From positions 1 through 64,000 of the IMG/VR virus record IMGVR_UViG_3300017987_000056: a DNA stretch of 64,000 nt; one strand, 5' to 3'. The notes under the pieces are model-generated. The model saw only the letters and a program-made list of their open reading frames with translations. It did not search any database and was not told the origin of the DNA. Position numbers and translations under genes: made by a program. Shown here one piece after another: positions 53,101-60,519 of the stretch (position 1 is its first letter; every line of letters starts with the position of its first letter). This stretch comes from a virus.

Positions 53101-54089
53101 TTGAAATTCGAACTGTCCTGAATTCTGTTTTTAAGGGAAATTCGATCAAGCGTGTGGACGGCTCGACTTCTATCGATGGCACTGCTTTTCGTGTTTATAA
53201 TAGCGATTATTGCAATATTGGAGAAAATACAGTTAAAGATCTTGGAGAAGGAGTTATATTCCCTAGCAATTTAGGGCGATATTGGGTTCTGAACAATAAT
53301 GATCTTAAAGTATTTAAGGGGGGCATCATAGCGCGAGTAACCGACACTACCATCGACGGAAACGTAATTTATTCTGAAAGTGTTGGAATTCTCGTTAAGC
53401 AAGATCGTTCGATTGTTTCAAACAACGCGATACGTATTGTTACGGAACGCGACAATCCATATACCAGTCTTGGAGGTTTGTTGGGTGGCTATGGAATTAT
53501 AGGAGCGGATAACAGTGCTCATCTTACGATTCATAGTAATGAAATTTTTATGCAGGGGCGTAGTAGTGACAATTTACTGTTGGACAATAGTTCTTGCATT
53601 GCGTTAGGATCTTGTTCTCATTTTTCTATTCAATCGAACAAAACTTATATAAGTTGCGATGGTCTTGTTAGCGGAACTGGGCAGCATATTATTGTTCGCG
53701 ATTACGCGAAATACGACAAAGGTCATTTTGCGATCAAAGACAACGTGATTGATAACCATAGTGCAACGCCTACTCCCGTGGCCATTCACGGGCTATATGT
53801 GAGTGAAACAGGTTACGGAGGTGGGTTGATTCATGGGGCTGCTTTTATCGAGGGTAATCTGATTTTGGACAACAATCTGAGTACCGGGTCTTACTACGCT
53901 CTCTATGTAGAAACCTCCGCAAATGCGAATTTTAAGTTTTATCCTGTCGTTCGCAACAACGTGATGAGCGTTCCAAACTTGAGCGGGCAGCCAAAAACTC
54001 AGATGGGGACCAAGGTGATTACGGTTGGACTTACTCTTGCGCCTACCAACATTCGGATGGATGATGGAGGTCTGGCGACCGTTTTCTAG
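50136..54089 (+). CDS. Tail fibre/tailspike with C-terminal beta-helix (mosaic)
   Basis: 1317 residues. ATG after TAGGAGG. Residues 1-190 begin GVVVDHVALRRTEVTKAEEI and look like a baseplate attachment domain (YLNIDVKQLSGYAPNGEYIE). About 340-550 is an AT-rich concanavalin-like domain (NIFQATINTGSTGGDTLNIQ, GLLEVYVDDESNVFAKRK, IDWIDLWVNGND). From about 775 a right-handed beta-helix appears: IEIRGCKYTHANPTQYFMTL, VTIRNCEFILNRATIF, FQIAGNHFRSTDDVS, PIVSENRFLCSGG, AKVFENHVELGD. Base composition changes sharply inside the gene (more A+T at 51180-51780 and 52700-53900). Inferred: receptor-binding spike assembled from swapped modules. Confidence 0.65.
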   Translation: MRGSTYPDGVVVDHVALRRTEVTKAEEILRNRVDWTSRGIFTGGEITVNTSGSAPYLNIDVKQLSGYAPNGEYIETTSDYYNIALSDYTSGVVNRVCAVYTEDEDYYQPHESDNERYPTRAQAAWRIRVFTDAEFNALPATDDNLANDAQDRCLLIGKVTAQGATTSLTQSNIEGPTTFNNILYSTPSTLIQITGVTVLEVSPNTPVGDGSLEYDKPGAPHDFEWTTSNGTGPTVSITSDGIYNFTDGAGEYIRCLVTLSLLPTSGLPITETITVTNLYYQAVPRLTAADLLHRNLRGTGVVSPTNPHGLSVEDIAGESLPYLEQHQDVMHCNGIWKGSSSNIFQATINTGSTGGDTLNIQDPSSGDLFYINGKQFDSILNNQIYFDPGSWDANWGNSTSTGLLEVYVDDESNVFAKRKMSYPPGTRNVQGTWIVDCSKDYPAASGLILKYEVSGGNYIFTWDGGKPLSIASSDLISQVIRLYAKNGIDWIDLWVNGNDTPTAADDTLPSGAGPYQDNIDVLASPDRDQNMQIASLSLWYDSVSPKRKLGYAPYTGLRRTIDKRSWGTLCVENMADSALQEMIYSPNNEYLSSGIVFNRNGFANEFELYNIAALAADIRGGAYYCRGKRIETTGATSLGFADNATNLVYVDFEGNFDVLDVTNDFSGSVVSALKYVVGASALTPRVDDETHFSVASTGEEDQTDPPERGVALWLVDASGGAVTDTVDISKNINNVEVEWSVGNRRSSSILSTFAATFDSLESAFLYAELAQQYPHFAGSIEVILVAESNISRRIVQPTYVNVRGTAGHDASPEGSTVYINYGSADGAWALSERNVLENLCIHSQSGAGAALRVANGIEIRGCKYTHANPTQYFMTLDDSSWVGVSKIENVTIRNCEFILNRATIFANAISLANGYQNFQIAGNHFRSTDDVSVLRLEYCQAPIVSENRFLCSGGTGFVNPVFLKDTDYAKVFENHVELGDSTGDVEVGFEIRTVLNSVFKGNSIKRVDGSTSIDGTAFRVYNSDYCNIGENTVKDLGEGVIFPSNLGRYWVLNNNDLKVFKGGIIARVTDTTIDGNVIYSESVGILVKQDRSIVSNNAIRIVTERDNPYTSLGGLLGGYGIIGADNSAHLTIHSNEIFMQGRSSDNLLLDNSSCIALGSCSHFSIQSNKTYISCDGLVSGTGQHIIVRDYAKYDKGHFAIKDNVIDNHSATPTPVAIHGLYVSETGYGGGLIHGAAFIEGNLILDNNLSTGSYYALYVETSANANFKFYPVVRNNVMSVPNLSGQPKTQMGTKVITVGLTLAPTNIRMDDGGLATVF

Positions 54090-54106
54090 CTCCACTCTTT
54101 GCTATA

Positions 54107-54135
54107 TTGACAAGAGTCCAACTCCTTGGTAAGGT
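54107..54135 (+). promoter_or_regulatory. Sigma70-like promoter for the lipoprotein gene
   Basis: TTGACA (54107-54112), 17 bases, TAAGGT (54130-54135). The -35 is perfect and the spacing ideal. The ATG follows 18 bases after the -10, so the leader is very short but still contains AGGAGG. A gene-specific promoter in the middle of a structural operon is typical of morons. Confidence 0.6.
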
Positions 54136-54153
54136 AGCTTCAGGAGGTGTGCC

Positions 54154-54903
54154 ATGACTTGTTGGATTTTGGCTTTGAGCTTTGTGTTTCTGGGCTGCAA
54201 CGCGGAGCTGGGGGAGCCGGGGGAGAACGCAGACACCGACACTGATTTTCAGGCAGCGGTCGATTCTCAGGATTCCGAGAAGTCTGTGCATGGACCCGGT
54301 TCGGACGGAGATGCGGACGGTGACGGGGACACGGATTCTGACGCAGACGGTGGTGCAGACCTGGACGCGGATGGAGACTCCGACTCGGATTCCGATGGGG
54401 ATCTCGACGGAGATGCTGATCTCGATGTGGATGGCGACACGGACGCTGACTCAGATACCGGAACTGGCAGCGATACCGGAACCGGCTTTGTGTGCGATCC
54501 TGGGGAAACTCAAATTTGTACTTGCCCTCCTGCGGATCCGGGTACGCAAGAATGTCGACCGGACCGGATGGGTTGGACGGTGTGTGAATGCCGAGAGCCG
54601 TGTCCGCTGAACTCGGGGTGGCCGTGTGCGTGCAATCCTCGCGGTCAGGATTGCAACGACGGGTCTCCTTGTATCGGCTTGGTTATCACACCTTCTGATT
54701 TTGGGGTTTGCGCTCGGGAGTGCAAGGATCCGATAAGCGGGGATGTGATCTCAGGTTGCGAACATTCATACGATGCTCAGGGAGAGTGTGCGTTGGTGAC
54801 CGGTCGGAACTGTACGTTAAAATGCGGCCACGACGACCAATGCCCTCCGGGTCAACTTTGCAGGGACCTTCCCGCAGACCCGTTCGACATCTGCCACCCC
54901 TGA
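54154..54903 (+). CDS. Asp-rich, Cys-rich secreted lipoprotein (moron candidate)
   Basis: 249 residues with CAGGAGG before the ATG. MTCWILALSFVFLGCNAELG is a lipoprotein signal; the lipidated Cys is 15. Residues 25-115 are an Asp/Gly/Ser/Thr linker (DGDADGDGDTDSDADGGADL and similar). Residues 115-249 are rich in Cys (CDPGETQICTCPPADPGTQE, CECREPC, GQDCNDGSPCIG, KCGHDDQCPPGQLCRDL). This lipobox, acidic linker and Cys-rich head layout is, in my experience, characteristic of surface lipoproteins of Myxococcota and related groups, suggesting acquisition from a host. Own promoter upstream. Possible role: superinfection exclusion or surface change of the infected cell. Confidence 0.6.
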   Translation: MTCWILALSFVFLGCNAELGEPGENADTDTDFQAAVDSQDSEKSVHGPGSDGDADGDGDTDSDADGGADLDADGDSDSDSDGDLDGDADLDVDGDTDADSDTGTGSDTGTGFVCDPGETQICTCPPADPGTQECRPDRMGWTVCECREPCPLNSGWPCACNPRGQDCNDGSPCIGLVITPSDFGVCARECKDPISGDVISGCEHSYDAQGECALVTGRNCTLKCGHDDQCPPGQLCRDLPADPFDICHP

Positions 54904-54911
54904 TTCGGATT

Positions 54912-54940
54912 CCGATACGTATTGGCTAAATTTTTTCTTT
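54912..54940 (+). terminator. Weak intrinsic terminator candidate after the lipoprotein gene
   Basis: CCGAT (54912-54916), loop ACGT, ATTGG (54921-54925; one G.T pair), then CTAAATTTTTTCTTT. The T-run is good but the five-pair stem is weak; a competing stem TCGG-ATT-CCGA lies at 54905-54915. Confidence 0.35.
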
Positions 54941-54948
54941 CCGCTATA

Positions 54949-54977
54949 TTGACAGACCCCCGGCTCTGTAGTATATG
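54949..54977 (+). promoter_or_regulatory. Sigma70-like promoter for the ParB-like pair
   Basis: TTGACA (54949-54954), 17 bases, TATATG (54972-54977), about 100 bases before the gene at 55077. An overlapping TAGTAT, preceded by CTCTG, also occurs before the zinc-finger gene (near 58993). The leader between promoter and gene has no other feature I can name. Confidence 0.6.
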
Positions 54978-55076
54978 AAGAGGCTGAGTTTGAGATTTCG
55001 CAGGTCTCCGGAGCTACCTGTTTGGTATTGTAAGGGTATGGAGGCCGTGCAATCGTAAGCAGTCGTATGGGTAAAA

Positions 55077-56165
55077 ATGATTAAGATAGACCCGCTATTG
55101 AAAAAGCCGCTTCCCCCTCTGAGGGCTTCCGCCTATCGGAAGCTGAAAGAGAGTATTCAAAAAGAGGGGCTGAAAGAACCTCTCGTCGTATGGAAAGCGG
55201 ATAAGGACAGTGACGATCTTATAATTCTTGAAGGACACGAACGTTATCGGATCTGTCAAGAGCTGGGAATTGAGCCTAAGATCGTGATGGCCCCTGACTA
55301 CATCATCACCTTCGACGACGCTCAGGACTATGTCATGGCGGCTCAGCTAGCGAATGGGAAAATTACAGAGACTCTCGACAAAGATGCGTTCAAAGTGGCG
55401 GTAGGTCGTCGTCATAACTTGCTCAACGCGAAAAATCCCGGGATTTCCAAGAAATACGTGAGCGCCATTATTGAGCGGGGTTTTCCTGAAAAAGTAGTCA
55501 GGAACAACGGGACGGTTACCGAACAGATTAGGGCTCGCTTGGGGAAATTTTACGGAAAAGGTCCCATGTATGCGGAGCATTGCGGTGTTCGCGTGCGCGA
55601 TAAAGTAGATCCGGATCCAATACTACAAGATCAAATTTCAAAGAGAAAGTCACCTGGGTATATTGCTGCGTCCAAACGCAGGAAGAAGAAAAGAGAACAG
55701 TCGATGAAACAATGTACTGCACCTCTTAGAGGACTTGGTTGGGCACGACGCGCGATTGATTCGATGTCCCGGATTGAGAATGGCGATCCGGAACGTAAAG
55801 CTGCGTGGGCTCTTCTTCGAAAATGGTTGGACGAAAACGAAGAGAAGAAAAAGATCATCTTAGCGAAGGAGTCTTCTAATTTCGAAGATTTTATAGTGCC
55901 TCCGTATAAAGAAGTCAAAGGAAAAAAACGCATGTTGCAGAACTTTATGGAAGCGTCCGGATTCGATAAGTCGAAGCCGGTAATCGTGAAATCTCGGGAA
56001 GACGGAAAATACGAAGTTGTGGATGGAAAACATCTGTTTGATGTGGCGAAGAAGCTGGGAATTCCATTTTGGTACAAAGTGGATGATTTTTTCATCGACT
56101 CTTCTGAAACTGAAGAAGATTCGGTGGGGGAAGTTTGCAATGAAGAATCAAACGAAAGGGAGTGA
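55077..56165 (+). CDS. ParB-like protein with two ParB/sulfiredoxin-type domains
   Basis: 362 residues. The N-terminal domain has ASAYRKLKESIQKEGLKEPL (18-36) and ILEGHERYRICQELGI (50-65), the ParB/Srx signature G-H-x-R-Y. A helical middle follows (DAFKVAVGRRHNLLNAKNPG, HTH-like), then a Lys-rich segment. The C-terminal part (about 290-340) repeats the signature: KPVIVKSREDGKYEVVDGKH, then LFDVAKKLGIPFWYKV. Known: phage ParB-like domains occur in DNA-binding regulators and some are CTP-binding or nuclease proteins. No ribosome binding site of note is seen. It overlaps the next ParB-like gene region by a few bases, probably one operon. Role unknown: regulation or DNA modification. Confidence 0.55.
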   Translation: MIKIDPLLKKPLPPLRASAYRKLKESIQKEGLKEPLVVWKADKDSDDLIILEGHERYRICQELGIEPKIVMAPDYIITFDDAQDYVMAAQLANGKITETLDKDAFKVAVGRRHNLLNAKNPGISKKYVSAIIERGFPEKVVRNNGTVTEQIRARLGKFYGKGPMYAEHCGVRVRDKVDPDPILQDQISKRKSPGYIAASKRRKKKREQSMKQCTAPLRGLGWARRAIDSMSRIENGDPERKAAWALLRKWLDENEEKKKIILAKESSNFEDFIVPPYKEVKGKKRMLQNFMEASGFDKSKPVIVKSREDGKYEVVDGKHLFDVAKKLGIPFWYKVDDFFIDSSETEEDSVGEVCNEESNERE

Positions 56166-56170
56166 AGAAG

Positions 56171-57181
56171 ATGGGAAATCCAAAGGAGAGAAGCGACGCA
56201 AGGGCAGAAGTGTCCGACCTTATGGCACGGCAAATCGAGAGTGCCGGGCTAGCGGGGGAGGAGCCGTGGATTGAGGAAGTTGGCGGTGTTTTCAAGACTT
56301 GGGATTACGACCGTTTCTTGTTGGGAGAGAAAAACCGCGTAGAGACGATCCGAGCCGAATTGTTAAGAGAGTCCTTCGATCTTCATGGGCATCTCAAGCG
56401 CCATCCCATAGGGGTGAAGGCTCTCGCGGATGGTCGCTTGGAGATCGTATCCGGACATCACCGATTCTGTATTGCCCGAGAGATGGCACTCCCCATCTGG
56501 TTTGTGATTGACAATACCGAGGTGAGCACTTACCACGAAGAGGCCACCTCCAAGGCATGGAGCGCTCCGGGCTTCTCAGGAGCGTATGAGAGAGGCGGCA
56601 GTGAGGACTATCACAAGCTTGAGGCGTTTGTTGCTAAGCACGGGTGTGGCTTCAAGGTAGCCTCGTACCTACTTGGCGGTGTCGGGGGGATGGTTAACGA
56701 CACAGTGCGCAAGGAGGAGTTCGTGGTGACGGATGAGGCGTTCGCAAATCAGGTTGGGGAGTTGCTTTACGCCTGTAAGAGCGCCGCCGTGCTGGCGGTG
56801 AAGCATCCAAAAAATGCTAAATTCGCTACCGGGATTGAGTTTGTGCGCGCACTTGTCGCACTGGCGCGGAATCCCAAGTTTCGTCCTTCTCGGTTTCTTG
56901 AGAAGGTAAGCACTCACCACCACTTGATGGTCAAGCAGCCTGATGGAGATTATTATCTCAAGCTATTGAATAAGATCTACAACAACTATAGCAAGGAGCA
57001 CAATAAGGTGAATCTCCTATCTTACTCTAGAGATCATTATGAAGCGGAAGAGGGTCAAATAAGGGAGTTGCAGAGACAGTACAAAAGGGAAAAGCGCCTA
57101 ATGAAGGAGGCGAGAAACAGGCGCGTGGAACTGCGTCGCAAGGCTTTGAAAAAAGGAGAAATCGGTCTGAAATCGAAGTGA
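56171..57181 (+). CDS. ParB-like domain protein 2
   Basis: 336 residues from ATG 56171, preceded by AGGGAG at good distance; an in-frame GTG at 56162 is too close to that site. VKALADGRLEIVSGHHRFCI, then AREMALPIWFVID (about 76-112), is the ParB/Srx signature. The helical C-terminal 200 residues end in a Lys/Arg coil (QRQYKREKRLMKEARNRRVE). SGHHRF is the form of many phage and plasmid ParB-like genes whose role is unclear. It may work with the upstream gene. Confidence 0.55.
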   Translation: MGNPKERSDARAEVSDLMARQIESAGLAGEEPWIEEVGGVFKTWDYDRFLLGEKNRVETIRAELLRESFDLHGHLKRHPIGVKALADGRLEIVSGHHRFCIAREMALPIWFVIDNTEVSTYHEEATSKAWSAPGFSGAYERGGSEDYHKLEAFVAKHGCGFKVASYLLGGVGGMVNDTVRKEEFVVTDEAFANQVGELLYACKSAAVLAVKHPKNAKFATGIEFVRALVALARNPKFRPSRFLEKVSTHHHLMVKQPDGDYYLKLLNKIYNNYSKEHNKVNLLSYSRDHYEAEEGQIRELQRQYKREKRLMKEARNRRVELRRKALKKGEIGLKSK

Positions 57182-57268
57182 TCGGGCGTGCCTTGGTAAT
57201 TTCCGGTGTTTTGACTTTTTGAGTCGACGCCGAGATTTTAAGGTGGATCCCCGAGTCTTGTTCTGGTA

Positions 57269-57289
57269 GAAATCCTTACAGAGGATTTC
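57269..57289 (+). other. Seven-base-pair stem-loop before the radical SAM gene
   Basis: GAAATCC (57269-57275), loop TTACAGA, GGATTTC (57283-57289) in the 151-base gap. Upstream, TTGACT (57211-57216) could be a -35 but has no good -10. The stem lies 43 bases before the ATG and may be a leader structure or remnant terminator. Confidence 0.35.
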
Positions 57290-57332
57290 CGAAAGAAAAA
57301 CAGGGCGGGGTCCTCGGAAGGAGCGCGCATCG

Positions 57333-58262
57333 ATGCGAGTCGGACTACACACACCTGATAAGCCAACCCCTATTTCTAAAAAAAGGAAGAGAGACGTATT
57401 CCCCAATCTGGCGTTGATGAAGCTCTCTGCGTGGCACAAAGCTCGCGGGGACTCGGTCGGGTGGTTCAAAGGTATTGAAGGGTTCATTCCGGCGGATCCG
57501 GGGCCGTTCGACCTAATCTATTCCAGTCGGGTTTTTACGTATTCCGAGGCGGACCCGGACCTTCCCCCTACAGCTCGTTGTGGAGGATTCGGCTACGGCT
57601 ACACGGAATGGCTTCCCGACGAGATTGAGCATATCTGCCCGGATTACGACTTATACAAAACCAAGAGTTCGTTCGGTTTTCTCACGAGAGGTTGCGACCG
57701 CAAGTGCAGTTTCTGTTTCGTACCGGAGAAGGAGGGGAAGCTTCGAGCGCACGCGGACATCGAGGAGTTCCTGCGGCACGATTCCGTTATCATTATGGAC
57801 AACAACATCCTCGCCAGCGATCACGGCATCGCCCAGATAGAAAAAATCGCGAAGCTCGGTGTCAAAGTGGACTTCAACCAGGGTCTTGACGCTCGCTTTA
57901 TCGACGATTCGATGGCGCGGTTGTTGGCGAAGGTGAAATGGCTCGAACCTCTCCGGATCGCGTGCGATAGCCAGAGTCAGATCAAGTACGCGGTGAAGGC
58001 AGTGGCGAATCTGAGATGGAATAACGTAACTCCGGCCAGATATTGTTGCTACATGTTGGTGAAGGACATCGAGGAGGCGTTAGAGCGGCTGAAGGTTCTG
58101 AAGACGCTCTACGTGGACCCTCATGCGCAGCCCTACATAGATCGAGAAGGAACTCCGCCCACGAAACTCCAAGCCCACTTCGCACGATGGGTGAATTTCA
58201 AGCCAGCCCTTAAGAGCATGAGTTGGGAGGAGTACAAGGAGTCTCGATATCATGGGGAGTGA
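57333..58262 (+). CDS. Radical SAM protein
   Basis: 309 residues; GGAAGGAGC before the ATG. RGCDRKCSFCF gives the C-x3-C-x2-C motif (Cys 121, 125, 128) that binds the 4Fe-4S cluster and SAM. The N-terminus FPNLALMKLSAWHKARGDSV (23-42) with GFGYGYTEW is a small Rossmann-like domain typical of phage and prophage radical SAM proteins related to cobalamin-binding types. Then follow IIMDNNILASDHGIAQIEKI, VDFNQGLDARFIDD and RIACDSQ-type strands of the barrel. It lacks the UPF0004 and TRAM domains of RimO/MiaB. Substrate unknown; tRNA, protein or nucleobase modification are all possible. Confidence 0.7.
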   Translation: MRVGLHTPDKPTPISKKRKRDVFPNLALMKLSAWHKARGDSVGWFKGIEGFIPADPGPFDLIYSSRVFTYSEADPDLPPTARCGGFGYGYTEWLPDEIEHICPDYDLYKTKSSFGFLTRGCDRKCSFCFVPEKEGKLRAHADIEEFLRHDSVIIMDNNILASDHGIAQIEKIAKLGVKVDFNQGLDARFIDDSMARLLAKVKWLEPLRIACDSQSQIKYAVKAVANLRWNNVTPARYCCYMLVKDIEEALERLKVLKTLYVDPHAQPYIDREGTPPTKLQAHFARWVNFKPALKSMSWEEYKESRYHGE

Positions 58263-58307
58263 ACGAGAAAATGGCTTTTAATTTCAGCGATCACCTTTTT
58301 GTAACTA

Positions 58308-58336
58308 TTGACAGGATCTACTATTCTGGTATATAT
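58308..58336 (+). promoter_or_regulatory. Sigma70-like promoter for the DNA-binding protein gene
   Basis: TTGACA (58308-58313), 16 bases, TATATA or ATATAT (58330-58336); a TG precedes the -10 (CTGGTATATATG). Start codon at 58364. The best-scoring promoter in the window by eye. Confidence 0.65.
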
Positions 58337-58363
58337 GTGGTAGTAGCTGTAGCGAGAAAGTAG

Positions 58364-58963
58364 ATGACCCGAAAAAGTATCGACAGAGTAAACGTAGAGC
58401 GGATCCTAATTATTTGGGCGATGGAAATTCTCTATGATGAGGAGTTCCTATCGTCCGAAATGCTAGCGCACTACTTCAAAATGTGTACGCGCCGTCATTC
58501 CGGAAGAGTTTCTGCGAATGATATGGACGTGCTTATCGAAAAATTAAACACTTACTATTCCACCATCTGGAAAAAGCGTTACGAAGGCGTCGACCGGCGC
58601 AAGATCGGTAGTCGGAAAGAAGTCTCCGCCGAGGATAGAAAATTCATCGAGGAGGCAATCGCCCACTATTTCAAGATGAACGAAAAAATCCCGTCTCCCA
58701 AGGAGCTTGGGAATAACCTACGAATATTGAGGAAGCTTGGAGTAGTTCGGGGCTTTGAATCCGGCTCCCGGCGTTCATGGGAGTTGACCGGCGTTCTGTA
58801 CGAACCTGAAGAGTTTCAGAATATGTTGTTGCCGATTCCGAAAAGTATCCACGATATGCTTAGGAGGTTGGCGAAGCTTGCCGGGGTCTCCATGACTGCG
58901 TTTGCTGTAGATGTAATTTCTCGTTCAGTTCTACGTAGGTGGAGTCAGAGAAGTAAAAAGTGA
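58364..58963 (+). CDS. Predicted DNA-binding protein (helical N-terminus, RHH-like C-terminus)
   Basis: 199 residues. The start lacks a strong ribosome binding site (GAGAAAG). The middle (IEEAIAHYFKMNEKIPSPKE, LGNNLRILRKLGVVRGFESG, SRRSWELTGVLY) looks like a winged-helix module. The end, LPIPKSIHDMLRRLAKLAGV, SMTAFAVDVISRSVLRR (155-191), is a ribbon-helix-helix-like segment. Inferred: a transcription regulator of the early region, driven by the strong promoter above. Not tied to a named family. Confidence 0.5.
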   Translation: MTRKSIDRVNVERILIIWAMEILYDEEFLSSEMLAHYFKMCTRRHSGRVSANDMDVLIEKLNTYYSTIWKKRYEGVDRRKIGSRKEVSAEDRKFIEEAIAHYFKMNEKIPSPKELGNNLRILRKLGVVRGFESGSRRSWELTGVLYEPEEFQNMLLPIPKSIHDMLRRLAKLAGVSMTAFAVDVISRSVLRRWSQRSKK

Positions 58964-58975
58964 TATGGGTTTCTG

Positions 58976-58991
58976 GGGGAAGAGATTCCCC
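58976..58991 (+). other. Hairpin GGGGAA-GAGA-TTCCCC
   Basis: Six perfect pairs with a GAGA (GNRA) tetraloop, 12 bases after the previous gene. No T-run follows, but CTCTGTAGTAT comes right after, the same block that overlaps the -10 of the promoter at 54949. It may combine a weak stop signal with a start site for the next gene. Confidence 0.4.
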
Positions 58992-59042
58992 TCTCTGTAG
59001 TATGAACAAACTGCCATCCTAAGTTTACAGGAGGGTTTTGGT

Positions 59043-60203
59043 ATGGTAGATGATGTGGTCTCGCACTTCGCGGAAAAAGCTCTCGACTGGATCGTAGGGC
59101 AGAAGGAGAGAAGAAACATGTCTACCCAAGTTTGTAGTATCTGCAAGAAACCTTTCAAGTCAGTGGCCGGTCTCAAGGTTCACATGGGGAAGGTCCACAA
59201 AGAGGGGATCGAGCTTTCGGAGGAGGTGAATGACTCTGCCTCCCCTGAAGGTTCTTCTTCCGAAGCCGCTCCTCCGGAGATTTCCCCTCCGGAAAAGCCG
59301 GAACGTGAGCAGCCCGAATCGTCTGCGAAGAATCTTTCGGAAGATAGTCCGGTTCCTCCGGTTGCAGAGGGGCTGCCGCCCATCACTCCGGCTCCTGTCG
59401 AGGTTCCCCCGAAGTTGACGGAGATTCCGGAAGGCTCGATCATCGAGCTGACTGGAACCCTCTACTGGAGGGATCCTGCGACCGGAAACTGGAGTCCTCA
59501 GACCGCCGACAATCTCCCCCCGGCCAAGGTGGTACAGCGTTCAGTGACCGGGGATGGCTCCGTTTCCCTGCTCTGCGCTGTTCGCGGCGGCAGCGCTATC
59601 TGGGCGGTTCCGGAAAAGGCCGTGCTCCAGGGCAGCTTGCGTGTTCTGGAGGTGCCTGGAATGGTCCCTCAGATTGCACCGCCTCCTCCGGTGATTCCTC
59701 CTGCGGCTCCCCAGACGGATCCCGCAGAAGAGGAGAGCAAGCGCAAGGAAGCCGAACGCGCGAAGAAGAAAGAGGCGGCTCTGAGGAGCTACGAACCGAG
59801 CATCAAGCGGTTTGGAGAGGCGAAAAAGGCCAAGTCCGCCGCCGAGAAAGAGTTCAAACAAGTCAGCAGCGAGGAGCGCGGATCCATCGAGAGTTTTGTG
59901 CGCGAGTATGGTACCGAGTCCGAGCCCGAGAAAGGCGATTTCGTCGTTCAGGAGTTCGGTTACAAGGCTCACTTGATCCGTACCCCCGGGCAGCCTGCGA
60001 TCAAGCGCGATACTCAGAAGATCGAGGAGTTCCTTACCAACTCGGCTGAGGATTGGGCCTCGAACTGTCTGCGCTTCACCCTCGATGTCGAGAAGTGGGA
60101 AGAGGCCAAAGCGAAGAAGCTCGTTCCTGACGAGTTCATTCGCGAAGTCGAGGAGATCGTTCAGAACGACGACACTTTCGCACTGAGGGTCGATCCCATT
60201 TAG
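59043..60203 (+). CDS. C2H2 zinc-finger protein with Pro-rich linker
   Basis: 386 residues. ATG 59043 follows GGAGGG; a second in-frame ATG at 59118 has its own AAGGAGA, giving a form starting five residues before the finger. C31-x2-C34-x12-H47-x4-H52 (CSICKKPFKSVAGLKVHMGK, VH) is a canonical C2H2 zinc finger with the hydrophobic F and L in place. Then a long Pro/Glu/Ser linker (about 65-150), a beta domain (ELTGTLYWRDPATGNWS ... GSVSLLCAVRGGSAIWAVPE), a Pro-rich segment, a charged coil and a C-terminal folded part (SAEDWASNCLRFTLDVEKWE). Inferred nucleic-acid or protein binding. Such fingers occur in some phages but are uncommon. Confidence 0.55.
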   Translation: MVDDVVSHFAEKALDWIVGQKERRNMSTQVCSICKKPFKSVAGLKVHMGKVHKEGIELSEEVNDSASPEGSSSEAAPPEISPPEKPEREQPESSAKNLSEDSPVPPVAEGLPPITPAPVEVPPKLTEIPEGSIIELTGTLYWRDPATGNWSPQTADNLPPAKVVQRSVTGDGSVSLLCAVRGGSAIWAVPEKAVLQGSLRVLEVPGMVPQIAPPPPVIPPAAPQTDPAEEESKRKEAERAKKKEAALRSYEPSIKRFGEAKKAKSAAEKEFKQVSSEERGSIESFVREYGTESEPEKGDFVVQEFGYKAHLIRTPGQPAIKRDTQKIEEFLTNSAEDWASNCLRFTLDVEKWEEAKAKKLVPDEFIREVEEIVQNDDTFALRVDPI

Positions 60204-60246
60204 TGATGCGAAAGCACGGTGAGGCGTTTTCTAAGTTAGGATTGTA

Positions 60247-60519
60247 ATGAGTAAGTACAAGTGGGGCGGGGAGGATGCAGAGCGGCGATTGGAAGCGACG
60301 AAACGTGTCCAGGCGCTCTTGGACGCCGCTACTGCCGAGATGGTCGACGCGGGCGTACACAACGCTAAGATCTACAATGCGCTGGATCTCTGTAAGGTGG
60401 AGCTGGCAAGCTTCCGACGCGCAACCAAATACGCAATAAGCAAGCGGCGAGAACGAGAGAAGTCCGCAAGAAGGAGACATGATGCCGACGATTCAGCAGC
60501 TCGTGAAACACGGGCGTAG
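60247..60519 (+). CDS. Small charged helical protein overlapping the S12 gene
   Basis: 90 residues ([20 protein letters not shown] ... [20 protein letters not shown]). Its last 38 bases overlap the S12 gene in another frame, and it ends [17 protein letters not shown], a tail that may be a by-product of the overlap. A translated upstream frame running into S12 would couple their translation. No strong ribosome binding site. Function unknown. Confidence 0.45.
   Translation: MSKYKWGGEDAERRLEATKRVQALLDAATAEMVDAGVHNAKIYNALDLCKVELASFRRATKYAISKRREREKSARRRHDADDSAARETRA

Noticed and set aside
54975-55058. 27-codon leader open frame before the ParB-like genes
   Set aside because: Its ATG lies in the -10 region of the promoter at 54949, so the transcript would start after it; no ribosome binding site.
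57333-58262. Radical SAM protein as RimO
   Set aside because: The cluster motif is present, but the UPF0004 and TRAM domains expected of RimO/MiaB are absent.
60204-60220. Possible third copy of the GCGAAAGC hairpin before 60247
   Set aside because: GTGATGCGAAAGCAC has only a three-pair stem and none of the flanking blocks shared by 17593 and 28979.
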